Below, one piece after another: positions 25,701 to 31,427 of a DNA stretch of 64,000 nt. The notes beneath the pieces were generated by a model, which was not told where the DNA came from, made no database searches, and worked only from the letters and a program-made list of their open reading frames with translations. A program made the translations under genes and the position numbers. Source of the stretch: a bacterium (lineage in GTDB: Bacteria; RUG730; JAAEPJ01); contig JAAEPJ010000141.1 of assembly GCA_024222485.1 (NCBI GenBank), positions 84,393 through 148,392 of the forward strand, in the 5' to 3' direction. The number at the start of each line of letters is the position of its first letter. Positions within the stretch are counted from its first letter, which is position 1.

Positions 25701-28113
25701 TAGGTTTGGTAATCCTGGAATAACAGTTAGGAATATAGAATATGTAACCAGTGAGCATTTAAAAGTAACCATAAGTATTTCTGATGAGACTTCCATAGGG
25801 ACATCCTCTGTTATTTTAGAAAATGCAATTATGAGCTATTCTACAACAAATGCGGATGTTTTTAATATTACTAGCTCTCCTGTTATTTTTAGTGCGAAGA
25901 ATTCCGATGGTGATAATAAAATTAGGCAGGGAGCGAAAGAACAAGAAATTATTATTTCTGGAGGAAATATTGTTGAAAGTACCAACACCGTTGTTAGTAT
26001 TAGTGGTTTAGGGTTTCAAATTATTGATACGAAGGTAACCGGGGTAAATTCTATCAGAATCACCGTTAATTTTGATAAGACTGCGGCCATAGGCTCAAGA
26101 GATATTACAGTTACGAATCCACTATCTGGAGAGGTTTACCCTTATGGTATAGGTAAAAGTGTTTTAGAGGTTATTCCGGGACCTGAGATAAACAGTATTT
26201 CTCCAAACTTTGCAGCATTATCTGCAGAAGATAAATTAATTACAGTCACAGGAACAGGGTTTTCTTCAGGGATATCTTTAGCAATTATTAATGCTCCTGG
26301 TGTGACTGTTGCAGAACCTATTGATTTTAAAAATGCTCAGCTTTTACAGTTTTTAGTTAGTGTTTCATCGAATGCAGTTTTAGGAAGTTATTATGTAGAG
26401 GTTTATAACCTTGATGGGAGTACTGGAACTTATCCTGAGAAATTTGTCATTCAGTCTCCACCTGTCGTAAGCGCTGTTGGAACTCCTATTCTTGTAAGAG
26501 GAGGCGAGTCTGTGCGGGTTGATGTTTTTGGTCAATATTTTGAAGACGGAGCCACAGTTTACATAGAGGGTATGGAGAATATTGAAACACAATTTATTTC
26601 TACAAATAAGTTAATAGTAACTGGAAATGTAAGTATTGCAGCTAAAGAAGGCCCTACCGATGTTGAAGTAATTAATCCAAACGGTAGCACTGGCATCGGG
26701 GAGAATTTAATAGAGGTTATCGTCTCAGAGCCAATTCTTGGATTAGTGATTGCTTCAAGTACTAAAATTGATTATGAAAAAGATATCCTAGGGACTACAG
26801 TGGTGAGCTCAGTGACAATTTCATATGAGCTATCCCAAACGGTAGAAAGTTTAGAAATACATATTTTAAAAACAACAAATTCATTAACGAGTGAACCTCA
26901 AGTTGTGAGAAGGTGGATTTATAGTAACTTAGCAGCGGGAACACATACATTAGTATGGGATGGTTCAGTAAACCATTTAAGATCTGACACGGGGGTTAAT
27001 GCCTATCGTAAGGAAAATAATCAATATCTTTATAAAGTTATTGCAACAAATGATCAAGGTGAGACTAAAGAAGTTTATGGTAGCGAAGAAATTGTCGTGG
27101 ATGTTGTGCATATTAGTGATCATTATGTTGGCTATACTTTAATTGGAGATGAGCAGGCTAAAGTTGCTCCATATATGTTAAGATACACTTTATCTAAAGA
27201 AGCATATGCTAATATTATTATTAAAAATAGTTCAGGAACAGTTGTGAGGCAATACTTAAGAACGCTTGCTAGTATAGGTGAGAATGTTAAAATCTGGGAT
27301 GGCAGAGATAGTCAGGGGGTAAGAGTTCCTAATGGCATTTATAAAGCTTTAGTGGAGGCTTATGATGACTCTGATCCTGTAGATACAGCCTATAGTAAAG
27401 TCATTAGTATTTCTGTTGATCAGCTTAAAATTGTGGATTTTCAAGTTGCAAGCATCTCAAGCCTTGATGATATGACTAAGATTACGTTTACTCCAACAGA
27501 GACTATGCGAATAGACCTTGTGTTCTATAAACCTGGAACTGCTATCATGGATAATGGAGATGGAACGGTTATTCCTAATAGTAGTGGGCGAGAGGTTAAG
27601 ACTTTTAATTTATTTGTAGAAAAAGGCACTACAATAGAGATCATTTGGGATGGGACTAATGCAAGAGGTGATATGCTGGTAGATGGCTTATATCCATTAT
27701 CTCTTGTTGCTTATGATAATAATGGGTCTTATATGACAACACCAATAGTAAAGGATGTTTCAATTAGTAGAGGTAAGGACTTTGATTCTCGTTTGCGTAT
27801 GTTTGAAGAAAATTTTTATGCTTACCCAAATCCGGTAGAGTATAATAAGTCTAGAGCAATTAAAGTTAATTATGGAATTAATGTTGCGACAGCACTCCAT
27901 TTATATGTATATGATATTATGGGCAATAAAGTTTGGGAAAAGAATTTAGGCATAGTGGAAATTGGTGGTGATAATACCTATATAGACTGGGCACTTGTTA
28001 ATAAGTCTGGGGGGACTGTAGGCAGAGGGATTTATATATTGTATTTAGAAGGGACAGAAATTTCTACTTCTAAGAAGCTTAAGGCTACAAATAAAGTGAT
28101 GGTGATAAAATGA
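13789..28113 (+). CDS. Giant secreted IPT/TIG-repeat protein with FlgD-like and sorting-like C-terminus
   Basis: The reading frame encodes 4774 residues. ATG 13789 is the better start: AGAGG (13776-13780) is 8 bases away, whereas the TTG at 13783 would be too close. A signal peptide ('FFLFFILLTVGLSVHA') comes first. About forty diverged IPT/TIG-type Ig repeats of ~90-110 residues follow, to about residue 4310. Each begins with a pattern like 'P.I.SI.P..L..G' and then 'I.I.G.GF' ('PAVTSISPDNVGQG', 'EPFLQSITPKRLRQGE'). Three FlgD-like Ig domains follow (about 4313-4670), with 'VWDGSVN', 'IWDGRDSQG' and 'IWDGTNARG'. The C-terminal ~100 residues begin 'FYAYPNPVEYNKS' and end in a basic strand, like the sorting domain of type IX secretion substrates. 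The protein is therefore probably a very long surface rod or adhesin. It overlaps the PorV-like gene by an ATGA. Confidence 0.85.
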   Translation: MIGILLKRFSFFLFFILLTVGLSVHASLVDFTINDDFTVVPAEIFQGAGDVTITVVTEGAMAMPDKPSGSEIGGPYFTVEGLRIDGDVICVNPYTLTATFKVDEKQAIGDRTVTVLAGTHSSGQDGIHTSDIAVLKATEVSKLKIVPPPKIFGCHPAETYRQNPKDIEVYGRGFEDKGSSATFFINGIKVSTGKATNSTEFTFSSDLTKVTPSEVGNPHPISILDTSDVEIFADNDLFILHSTPTIHSVNSSLFRGQQSATVDIHGIGFEPTSQVFITTSTDYSFKDSNIKVDAISPATNFIGIRATISVNKSVDLDPSGDRFLWVVNPDVISGHINRSSFPIENFVKEAYIPEVDKQTSTTTVTQGDSVVIYLYITSNTITWFEVGSTIEIPGEGLDPISIAAAADATHMIDGNNDLVNKLAVYLNVSEDAQVGTRVLSVKNPTYGTDASYELTISSSRRVNLGTAELTVDGDFYVGEASTVTITCPTTAAFEEDATVMISNISEEDIITTFISSRTLWCYVSVPTDMMLGQQTITVTNEVSENLSVSKTKFIIIEESPYVTFQIEEVDFSSNTATFYQGKRTTATIICSGNIEEEAVVSFSPGISLVAGSVVKLHELKFMITFSTEVGGIDNDASYEITTDSFILKQVGKNDVEISRNQSLEDIVTAINIEHGWSASIEFGEEVDGRYLFRQAAVDVKNSTDTYISSALWFLMDVAKIDNLGEQYLTINNSSYIDASFSVPVIVAVSEASNPTITSIAYSSTTTDSSVILYKGETREIFIKGIGFQSNSVFSTLNANIIINTETTQVLSSTEALLSITVGNIEDLEDTTYSLTVTNEEFDASFTLQGAIEINTKHVVLDVFPTMLSPGTTEYFKINGTDFNLDNEFYILIDGQEVFTDTTIINADDYIVFITSECNSRVQVSCEVQVGRGVPNGMHDVSLYFVDNQSTATKNGAFKVPLRPEITSIPTTVSQGEMNKEVTILGKNFEAGATVTVGGSGVTPSSFSVTSTNLMTFLCDLTSDAEKTDRQVAVINRSGQFSTGTLKVIAPPIIKEDGVNPSSVMKGTTRYLEITGQNFNKDFDIIFSGTTTYQSEGDTSIEESIHIISVNYTGGTHLSAEVYIGKSVLSGAHDIEVINYEDDSKQNKQSQGIGSGVLKVRTPLSISNDIVTIPAGYEGKFIILTGEGFDKEMEIEFSGALTDIEIPLGKFINSQEYELTLDVDSEANLGERTITLRLGDDSASKKIIEIIQPLAIKEITPENIPIGLRFASMHINAEALDLDITTTTVIFNKGLVDQFPVTGIDPDGQVEIIGGGIENLVIDSDTYNSGFMTLYFSVYSTATAGSRDLLITNQDQENIIEEKSGVTIIEGVEISVFTPSQYQPTSEFTPFKILGSGFDSQYKVGSSTITFTNNDDINFSITHDDDDEIQGTFTWAGSTDTILSNRFIDITVENADGTIGKLEDALYLLEELKIIQELTTPTTIPINAKNYSMTIKGKGFIDGIDVSFDIAGNEELVTINEIEFVDSSEIIINFDTDSSIVPGSSGAIILENPNGSKEDPPLDDFIMFQNLPTIYSIDPGFVRVGGEKDVTITGINFDLIHSTGITISNGLSLLITSPITPTEIQGTIIASQSSYAGDVSIYLSTVAVDNIQSISEGLFEVLPEPTVDEVHPSTLYANKMVQFHIYGEGFDSDIELIIRDIKSGVTTYATLYSSTGDFRRSDTRIIAEELTISQEGTYNIELVNQDGSKIVVSEGLTVYSQVTEANISTVEPQFAVLGEEEKELTIFGANFLDGVKIGFEGGISVTTSNVSYSSATIVINVPNGVIPGVHNLIFSNPNSTPATKTFYVIAQPVVTGITPSTIQQDTTVEVTIVGEKFVKDGGAEGGNINFSITGDDITVLDTDATFVASGHIFGRIYVGKNANVGPHDVIVNNPFSTYGSGGNLLIIEAPVAITTVSPNITSQGEMEADIIVSGTGFEPNLNVDITGMGVSVENIKYVSSEQLVLTIKVVDGAKISNRGIKITNPDKPPVTIPNKLQVLPKVIIERLSPSRIARGISSLEMNIIGSNFHSSSNYITLDEFSFGNGFTISNIVTHSQEHITFDLSVEADAFLSTLELNLETGDGLTVDKSNALEIIDAIDIDNIEPSQITLSSYGVTTATLTMNGIGFISESSMPTIVFSDSISVASRTFESPSILKAYISIPLGSTLGKKDVTITNEDNTFGEGIGLIELTEALKISTASPYSVAKGVINAGITLTGEGFSSNIEVEANDSDVTITHEYISREELMLYVTISTAHVASTAVITVTNPDTSIDTFTLDCLDLPAVTSISPDNVGQGAKTSIILTGFHLEDVTEPGKIVFTNNDINVLAITASSDNSLTLDISVSEAAIPGLLNTYITDSHTLTGISYNVFEIIPSPAVNIISPTTLTPGTTQVVTFIGSGFKDGVTVSFPTVSEDKIFISSYTYTNLQTFSCQIYAVEKILPGLYHMKVTNTDGSMEDVDKEYTILEVPKTPIISYIVPEKLAFGAVNQDIYIYGSNFLDNTLIDFGADEITISTQTILSTQINLQVNVSDSDSSIDGYSSIKITNPIGNKSTTTFTMLELVSVPNIQLMIPSTLTQGTTIEMVELTGSGFIDDGLEITVSNNTGISISNIKVVGRSKITFDVYTTTASVLNNHDITILTANGETQGVGIFDIVPPLSITSADSDQVAAGSQNRDVWIYGTGFDESITRDDIVFGDGGIGIDRLYFIKDTTLRLVLDVDATAVLGDRKITISKDNGDVTSQTGVFEVIPPVTVISITPKEASIGIKDLPITIEGTEFSEGLDISFTNGSGVEATTITVVSESKITAFLTIEDDAEEGSRNLVITNSNGNFGFKEAAFIVEETVKVQSVINADGGAQYFTLDGSTTQVLSIGGKGFKVSSEGIEPEVIFSGLEVLEATNTFVSSSKITSEITLDMTSVNAGDYIDVRVRNYDGTTGIGKSIYYFVDEMLITKVIPDEVPKGAELETITILGEGFVEGLSLEFNELTNTSDLTFDNDDLKVIDDRTIEVDINVDVEMSTGYVTFTVLNPGQGDDYEGIDSTNTLTIIDAPVIHYVYPEKFQQGADNQVMTVIGTSFTNFESIDIAGGIQINSSQIYTSSITVNMSIDGGAGLGSRSVSITAGGNTGQGRDVFEVTTAPVIKEVFPTYLTQGTEDRTVEIRGEGFDSTSDVRICDEDEENALGITILNTSIEGDGKITLTVDISSTTSVIGFYDIKVDNSNGSSGEGLGVIEIVEPPIEPFLQSITPKRLRQGEVDQQVVVQGYNLQNGVRAVFGGGNVHVTSRTYSLDNSQVVLTVTVDDEASLDWRTLTLTNPDNGSASYEDVFEVFTDPSINEEDGIEPSNAILKSTTSTKTVELIINGTALKRETVLEFSHSEISLTTVTYISNSQLKAVLAISSAVSSGLHDIKVINPYGATGFSPRALYISDPIVISSITPNQISSSLEHQELKIWGEGFVGGMDLQFLGSGIQVHDLEYRNENLVVANVTIGVGAEETFRKATLTNPYKITSEDTGVDKLEVLPKPVVKSIHTPEIEQDSETLIHIKGAGFYGSKTQVPSVEFSGNGIEVTSVIYNGSTDLTAYIIIYATATTGERDVTVTFKDASSMEAIGKGVFMVKEILDVVSLSITKIPQGDEERSISVVGTGFEEGIEAQFLKDGVTVVNTRYKSKNELELIVTVGTSADLAIRDLLLTNPETLDKIFEDMLEVVYPISLDSIEPNEIGLGVSEKQVILRGTNFEDQSIVTIKGTGLKYSTVSYNSTTEIILKVEVNEGAVLSKRDITVEAPSGNRGEELEFIEVVNAISVSEVTPRYLIRGTEGSMITLRGSNFEYSPSPSSSPSTATPSTATITGYGVEITSITADSSTELKLFVTVASTATLGSRDLVVKNSDGSVGRSEGVLQVTEELSFSRMEPNNLGLGAESELISVYGTGFISDTNVRFGNPGITVRNIEYVTSEHLKVTISISDETSIGTSSVILENAIMSYSTTNADVFNITSSPVIFSAKNSDGDNKIRQGAKEQEIIISGGNIVESTNTVVSISGLGFQIIDTKVTGVNSIRITVNFDKTAAIGSRDITVTNPLSGEVYPYGIGKSVLEVIPGPEINSISPNFAALSAEDKLITVTGTGFSSGISLAIINAPGVTVAEPIDFKNAQLLQFLVSVSSNAVLGSYYVEVYNLDGSTGTYPEKFVIQSPPVVSAVGTPILVRGGESVRVDVFGQYFEDGATVYIEGMENIETQFISTNKLIVTGNVSIAAKEGPTDVEVINPNGSTGIGENLIEVIVSEPILGLVIASSTKIDYEKDILGTTVVSSVTISYELSQTVESLEIHILKTTNSLTSEPQVVRRWIYSNLAAGTHTLVWDGSVNHLRSDTGVNAYRKENNQYLYKVIATNDQGETKEVYGSEEIVVDVVHISDHYVGYTLIGDEQAKVAPYMLRYTLSKEAYANIIIKNSSGTVVRQYLRTLASIGENVKIWDGRDSQGVRVPNGIYKALVEAYDDSDPVDTAYSKVISISVDQLKIVDFQVASISSLDDMTKITFTPTETMRIDLVFYKPGTAIMDNGDGTVIPNSSGREVKTFNLFVEKGTTIEIIWDGTNARGDMLVDGLYPLSLVAYDNNGSYMTTPIVKDVSISRGKDFDSRLRMFEENFYAYPNPVEYNKSRAIKVNYGINVATALHLYVYDIMGNKVWEKNLGIVEIGGDNTYIDWALVNKSGGTVGRGIYILYLEGTEISTSKKLKATNKVMVIK
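25385..25431 (+). repeat. Short tandem duplications encoding a Ser/Pro/Thr linker inside the giant gene
   Basis: CGTCTCCTTCT occurs at 25385-25395 and again at 25397-25407, and the 15-mer CCTTCTACGGCAACA occurs at 25402-25416 and 25417-25431. They encode a Ser-Pro-rich then Thr-Ala-rich stretch ('SPSPSSSPSTATPSTAT') inserted in one IPT/TIG domain. This is the only obvious low-complexity insertion I saw in the protein and is a recent in-frame expansion. Confidence 0.8.
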
Positions 28114-29072
28114 TAAAAAAAATAACATTACTTTTCATGTTTACAATATTTTTTCATGTCATAGTTTTTGCGAGTGGCGATGATAATACTGGTGCATCAG
28201 ATTTCCAATTTTTAAAGATGGATGTCACAGCGCGTAGTTTGGCATTAGGTGGTGCTTTTGGTGCAGTTAGTGATGATCTTTCGGCTATAAGATATAACCC
28301 TGCAGGATTAAGGTTTCTAGTTAGACCAGAGATTTCTGCAACACATGTGGTTTGGATAGAAGACTTTAGATCTGAATATTTAGGGTATGCAAGACCGATT
28401 GGGACAAATAAGGCTATAGGTTTCAGTCTTTTTCATATTGGTCTTGGCGAGGATCTGCTTGGTCGTGATGAGGATGGTTTTGTTACAGGTAACTTAAAGT
28501 TTAGTCAGTCAGTATTTTTAATTTCAGGGGCGACAAAGTTGGATCGATATGATAATTATCTTCTTGGTGCTAACTTGAAATATGCGAAAGAAGTATTAGA
28601 TTATAGTGAAAAAGTTGCTATGGCAATGGATATGGGGCTTTTGATTAGAATATATCGTAATGTGCTATTAGGGACAACTATTCGTAATGTTGGGATTGGG
28701 GTAAGCAATTTACCTGTTGAGCAAAGAATTGCCTTAAGTATTGTCAGGCGTAAAGTTGGATTTAGCCTTGATGCGTATAAATTTAGCGATACAGGCGTTA
28801 GATATGCATTTGGTATGGAATACTTAATTAAAGATTTTTTTGCTGCAAGGTTAGGATATAATACCTCTTTGCGTTCCTTAGGTGATTTATTAGAATATGA
28901 AAGTATGAGTAGTTTTTCAGAATATTCAGTTTCTGGATTATCAATAGGGTTTGGTTTATTAAGCAATCCAATAGGTTTTATGGGGGGTAATGAATTAAAG
29001 TTTGATTATGCTATTGTTAATTATGGTAAGTTTGGATTTACGCATATTTTTACTCTTTCAATGGAGCTTTAA
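28110..29072 (+). CDS. PorV/PorQ-family outer-membrane protein
   Basis: The 320-residue protein has a signal peptide ('LLFMFTIFFHVIVFA') and then the hallmark of the PorV/PorQ family: 'TARSLALGGAFGAVSDDLSAIRYNPAGL'. The rest alternates hydrophobic residues as in a FadL-like beta-barrel and ends in 'FTLSMEL'. PorV shuttles substrates of the type IX system to the surface attachment complex; PorQ-like paralogues occur in many non-Bacteroidota lineages with no proven role. The start codon overlaps the stop of the giant gene (ATGA), so translation is coupled. The giant protein's sorting-like C-terminus makes a substrate/handler relationship plausible. That functional link is inferred. Confidence 0.8.
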   Translation: MIKKITLLFMFTIFFHVIVFASGDDNTGASDFQFLKMDVTARSLALGGAFGAVSDDLSAIRYNPAGLRFLVRPEISATHVVWIEDFRSEYLGYARPIGTNKAIGFSLFHIGLGEDLLGRDEDGFVTGNLKFSQSVFLISGATKLDRYDNYLLGANLKYAKEVLDYSEKVAMAMDMGLLIRIYRNVLLGTTIRNVGIGVSNLPVEQRIALSIVRRKVGFSLDAYKFSDTGVRYAFGMEYLIKDFFAARLGYNTSLRSLGDLLEYESMSSFSEYSVSGLSIGFGLLSNPIGFMGGNELKFDYAIVNYGKFGFTHIFTLSMEL

Positions 29073-29074
29073 AT

Positions 29075-29230
29075 ATGGGTTTACGCAAAAAAGCGCAAGC
29101 AATGGTTGAGTATATTTTAATAGTTGCTTTTACATCAATTGCATTTGTTTCAGTTTCGCCGTTGCTGGATAATGCAGTAAAAGCATTTTTTAGGTTAGTC
29201 GGTGAATTATGGGGGAATAGAGCCCCATAA
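29075..29230 (+). CDS. Flp-type pilin-like small protein 1
   Basis: A 51-residue ORF starts two bases after the PorV stop. It reads MGLRKKAQAMVEYILIVAF and onwards: a basic leader, then a hydrophobic helix opening with an E at the +5-like position of type IV pilins (AQAMVEYILIV). This is the 'xxGQAxxEYxLI' signature of Flp/Fap pilins of Tad systems. The second small ORF downstream has the same layout. The first lacks the usual Gly before the cleavage point, having Ala instead, so processing is uncertain. No strong ribosome binding site is seen, which suggests coupling to the upstream gene. Confidence 0.7.
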   Translation: MGLRKKAQAMVEYILIVAFTSIAFVSVSPLLDNAVKAFFRLVGELWGNRAP

Positions 29231-29262
29231 TAATAACATTAATATTAGGAGGAATCTTAAAA

Positions 29263-29409
29263 GTGTTAAGAAGAAAAAAAGGTCAGGGAATGACAGAGTA
29301 TATTTTAATTGTGGCATTAATTGCTTTAGTTGCCGTTGCATCTATTCAGCTTTTTGGTGAAAAGATTAAGGAGCGATTTTCAACATTAGCAGATACTATT
29401 TCGGGATAA
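29263..29409 (+). CDS. Flp-type pilin 2
   Basis: This ORF starts with GTG at 29263, 10 bases after a perfect AGGAGG (29247-29252), and encodes 48 residues. The start 'LRRKKGQGMTEYILIVALIA' has the basic leader, the Gly-Gln-Gly-Met, and the Glu-Tyr pair of Flp pilins, followed by one hydrophobic helix and a short C-terminal tail. It is probably the major pilin of the Tad pilus encoded by the following genes. Prepilin peptidase would cleave in the leader; no such peptidase gene is in the window. TadE begins four bases after its stop. Confidence 0.8.
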   Translation: MLRRKKGQGMTEYILIVALIALVAVASIQLFGEKIKERFSTLADTISG

Positions 29410-29413
29410 AAGG

Positions 29414-29815
29414 ATGAGAGAGAAAAAAGCTCAGGCTTTTGTAGAGTTTATTTTAATCTCAATACCTTTTTTTATTGTATTAATGGGTGTGTTTCAGTTT
29501 GCACATATTGCTGTTGTGAAAATTATTATTAATCATGCAGCTTTTACAACAGCAAGGGTCGCTTCTGTGCATGAAAGGTATGATATGCTTTTTCAAGCAG
29601 TCGCGGAGGTTATTCCTTTTAAGGATAAAGAGAATATAAATATTGATGTTATTAGCCAGCAAAATAATGAGGAGATTAAAGTTATTTTAACCTATAACAT
29701 GGCTTTGATTTTCCCCTTTGCTAATAAATTAATTAAGGAAGTAAAAGGTTTATCTGGATATAATTTACCTATTACTTCAGAGTGTTCTTTGCCAAAAGAG
29801 AATTTTATTTCATAG
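29414..29815 (+). CDS. TadE-like pseudopilin
   Basis: The 133-residue protein opens with 'REKKAQAFVEFILISIPFF', the basic leader, Ala-Gln-Ala and Glu of TadE/TadG minor pilins. One N-terminal membrane helix ('FILISIPFFIVLMGVFQFAHIAVV') and a small soluble domain follow. TadE-like proteins are minor pilins needed for Flp pilus assembly. It lies between the two Flp pilins and cpaB in a tight series (gap of 4 bases upstream; the next gene begins about 30 bases after the stop). Confidence 0.75.
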   Translation: MREKKAQAFVEFILISIPFFIVLMGVFQFAHIAVVKIIINHAAFTTARVASVHERYDMLFQAVAEVIPFKDKENINIDVISQQNNEEIKVILTYNMALIFPFANKLIKEVKGLSGYNLPITSECSLPKENFIS

Positions 29816-29847
29816 AAGATATGAGTGCTTCTACTATAAAAGGAGAG

Positions 29848-30618
29848 ATGGTCTTGGAATCTAAAAAGATCTTAATTTTATCTATAATTGTTGGTATTAT
29901 TGGAATGTTTTTTTCTTATTACTACTTAAAACAGAAAGAAGCAGAGTTATTAAGGGGGATGAATTTGCGAGCAGTTTTAGTTGCTTCTAAGGATATTCCA
30001 CCAAAAACAAAGCTGGATGCTTCGTTATTTAAAATAGAGCAAGTGCCTGAAAGATATATGGAACCAAAAGCCGTGCCGATTAATACGCAAGATGATCTTA
30101 AAAAAGTAGTAGGAATGATCAACCTTGTTCCCTTTTCTGCTGGACAACAAATTGTAACATCGGATATTGTCCCTCCGAGTGAGGAAACAGGCTTGTCTGT
30201 GGCAGTCCCTCCTAATATGCGTGCGATAGTTGTTAAAATTAATAATATTGATGTGATAGATTTGGTAAAGCCGCATGATCGCGTTGATGTTTTGACAACT
30301 TTTTCTGCGAAACATAAGACAAAAGGTAATGTGAAAGTTACAGTAACTGTTTTGCAAGATATTTTAGTTTTGGGAGTTTCTAAAAATTTAGGTGAAGTGG
30401 AGGAAGATCCTTACAGTCTCAAAAAGAAGAAAAAATTTAAAAAGAAAGAAAATAAGACTTTGCCGCTGATGACAGTAAGTCTTTCAGTTACTCCAGACCA
30501 GGCACAAATGTTGGCTCTTGCACAAATTCAAGGTGATATCGTTCTTTCAATTAGAGGTAATAATGATCATGGACAGAATAATTTATTGCCAATAGATTCT
30601 AGTGTGTTTTTAAGATAA
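29848..30618 (+). CDS. cpaB: CpaB/RcpC-like Flp pilus assembly protein
   Basis: CpaB spans the inner membrane and periplasm and is thought to link the secretin to the pilus machine. After an N-terminal helix ('KKILILSIIVGIIGMFFSYYYL') comes an SAF-like domain ('VLVASKDIPPKTKLDASLF', 'GQQIVTSDIV'), then the RcpC domain ('MRAIVVKINNIDVIDLVKPHDRVDVL'). The frame is open further upstream (GTG 29782, ATG 29821). I favour a start at ATG 29848 or TTG 29854, because AAGGAGA lies at 29840-29846 and both put the membrane helix at the N-terminus. A lysine-rich loop (near nucleotides 30421-30450) interrupts the C-terminal part. Confidence 0.85.
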   Translation: MVLESKKILILSIIVGIIGMFFSYYYLKQKEAELLRGMNLRAVLVASKDIPPKTKLDASLFKIEQVPERYMEPKAVPINTQDDLKKVVGMINLVPFSAGQQIVTSDIVPPSEETGLSVAVPPNMRAIVVKINNIDVIDLVKPHDRVDVLTTFSAKHKTKGNVKVTVTVLQDILVLGVSKNLGEVEEDPYSLKKKKKFKKKENKTLPLMTVSLSVTPDQAQMLALAQIQGDIVLSIRGNNDHGQNNLLPIDSSVFLR

Positions 30619-30629
30619 GGTGGGAAGTC

Positions 30630-31412
30630 ATGAGAAAAAAACAGGTTTTATTTTTCCTGATATCTTTAGCATTAAGTGCTAAAATTTTTGCAGCGGCTAT
30701 GGTTGAAGTTAGTGTTGATATTATTGAAATCAAACAAACGAATCAAGATATTCATGGTGTTACTTGGAACGAAAGTATTAATTTTGAGGAAGGGTTAGGG
30801 AACTCTGCTTATTTTAATTTTGCTAATGCTACTGCGGATGATGGTCAGGCTAGAGGAACTGCTTCTAATTTTTCCATAGGGTCTTTTGAAAGGTTTTCTC
30901 CTTTAGCAGCAGCACTTCGTTTAATGATTACTAATAATAAAGCACGAATTCTTGCTAACCCAAAACTTGCGACAGAAGCAGGCTCACAAGCATCATTTGT
31001 CGTTGGTGGTGAGATTCCTGTCCCTGTTGTTTCACCTCAGGGAACGAGTATAGAGTGGAAGACTTATGGCATTAATTTGCAGATTAGACCCAATGTGATA
31101 GCAAAGAAGAAAGTTTCTGCAATGATTCAGATTTCTGTAAGTGATTTAGATTATGCCAACTCAGTTAAACTTGAGGGGTACGATGTTCCGGGACTTTTAA
31201 ATCGTAGTGCTAATTCTAAGGTTACTGTTAAAGATGGTGGGACAGTTGTTATTGCTGGTCTTAAGCAAGCAAGGAAAGAAAAAACGTCTCAACGCGTTCC
31301 ATTTATAAGCAAGATACCAGTAATTGGTTGGTTTTTTCAAGGATCTTCTCAGACCGATTCTGATACATCAATGGTTGTCTTTGTGACTTTTAAAATTATT
31401 AATGATAAATAA
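30630..31412 (+). CDS. Short CpaC/RcpA-type secretin
   Basis: Secretins form the outer-membrane pore through which a Tad pilus passes. After a signal peptide ('VLFFLISLALSAKIFAAA') the 260 residues are almost entirely the secretin core. It contains 'LRLMITNNKARILANPKLA', 'SFVVGGEIPVPVV', 'EWKTYGINLQIRP', 'VKDGGTVVIAGL' and 'IPVIGWFFQG', in the standard order. The N-terminal BON and N-domains present in ~450-residue CpaC proteins are missing or reduced to about 90 residues. It starts 12 bases after cpaB. The family is clear; the shortness is unusual. Confidence 0.88.
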   Translation: MRKKQVLFFLISLALSAKIFAAAMVEVSVDIIEIKQTNQDIHGVTWNESINFEEGLGNSAYFNFANATADDGQARGTASNFSIGSFERFSPLAAALRLMITNNKARILANPKLATEAGSQASFVVGGEIPVPVVSPQGTSIEWKTYGINLQIRPNVIAKKKVSAMIQISVSDLDYANSVKLEGYDVPGLLNRSANSKVTVKDGGTVVIAGLKQARKEKTSQRVPFISKIPVIGWFFQGSSQTDSDTSMVVFVTFKIINDK

Positions 31413-31427
31413 GGATAATTCGTATTG

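Noticed and set aside
13789..28113. Minus-strand and alternative-frame ORFs inside the giant gene as real genes
   Set aside because: They are 60-96 codons long, lack ribosome sites and family features, and arise from the low-stop repeat sequence of the real frame.
29240..29262. Riboswitch or leader RNA ahead of the second pilin
   Set aside because: The gap is 32 bases and holds only AGGAGG and AT-rich sequence.
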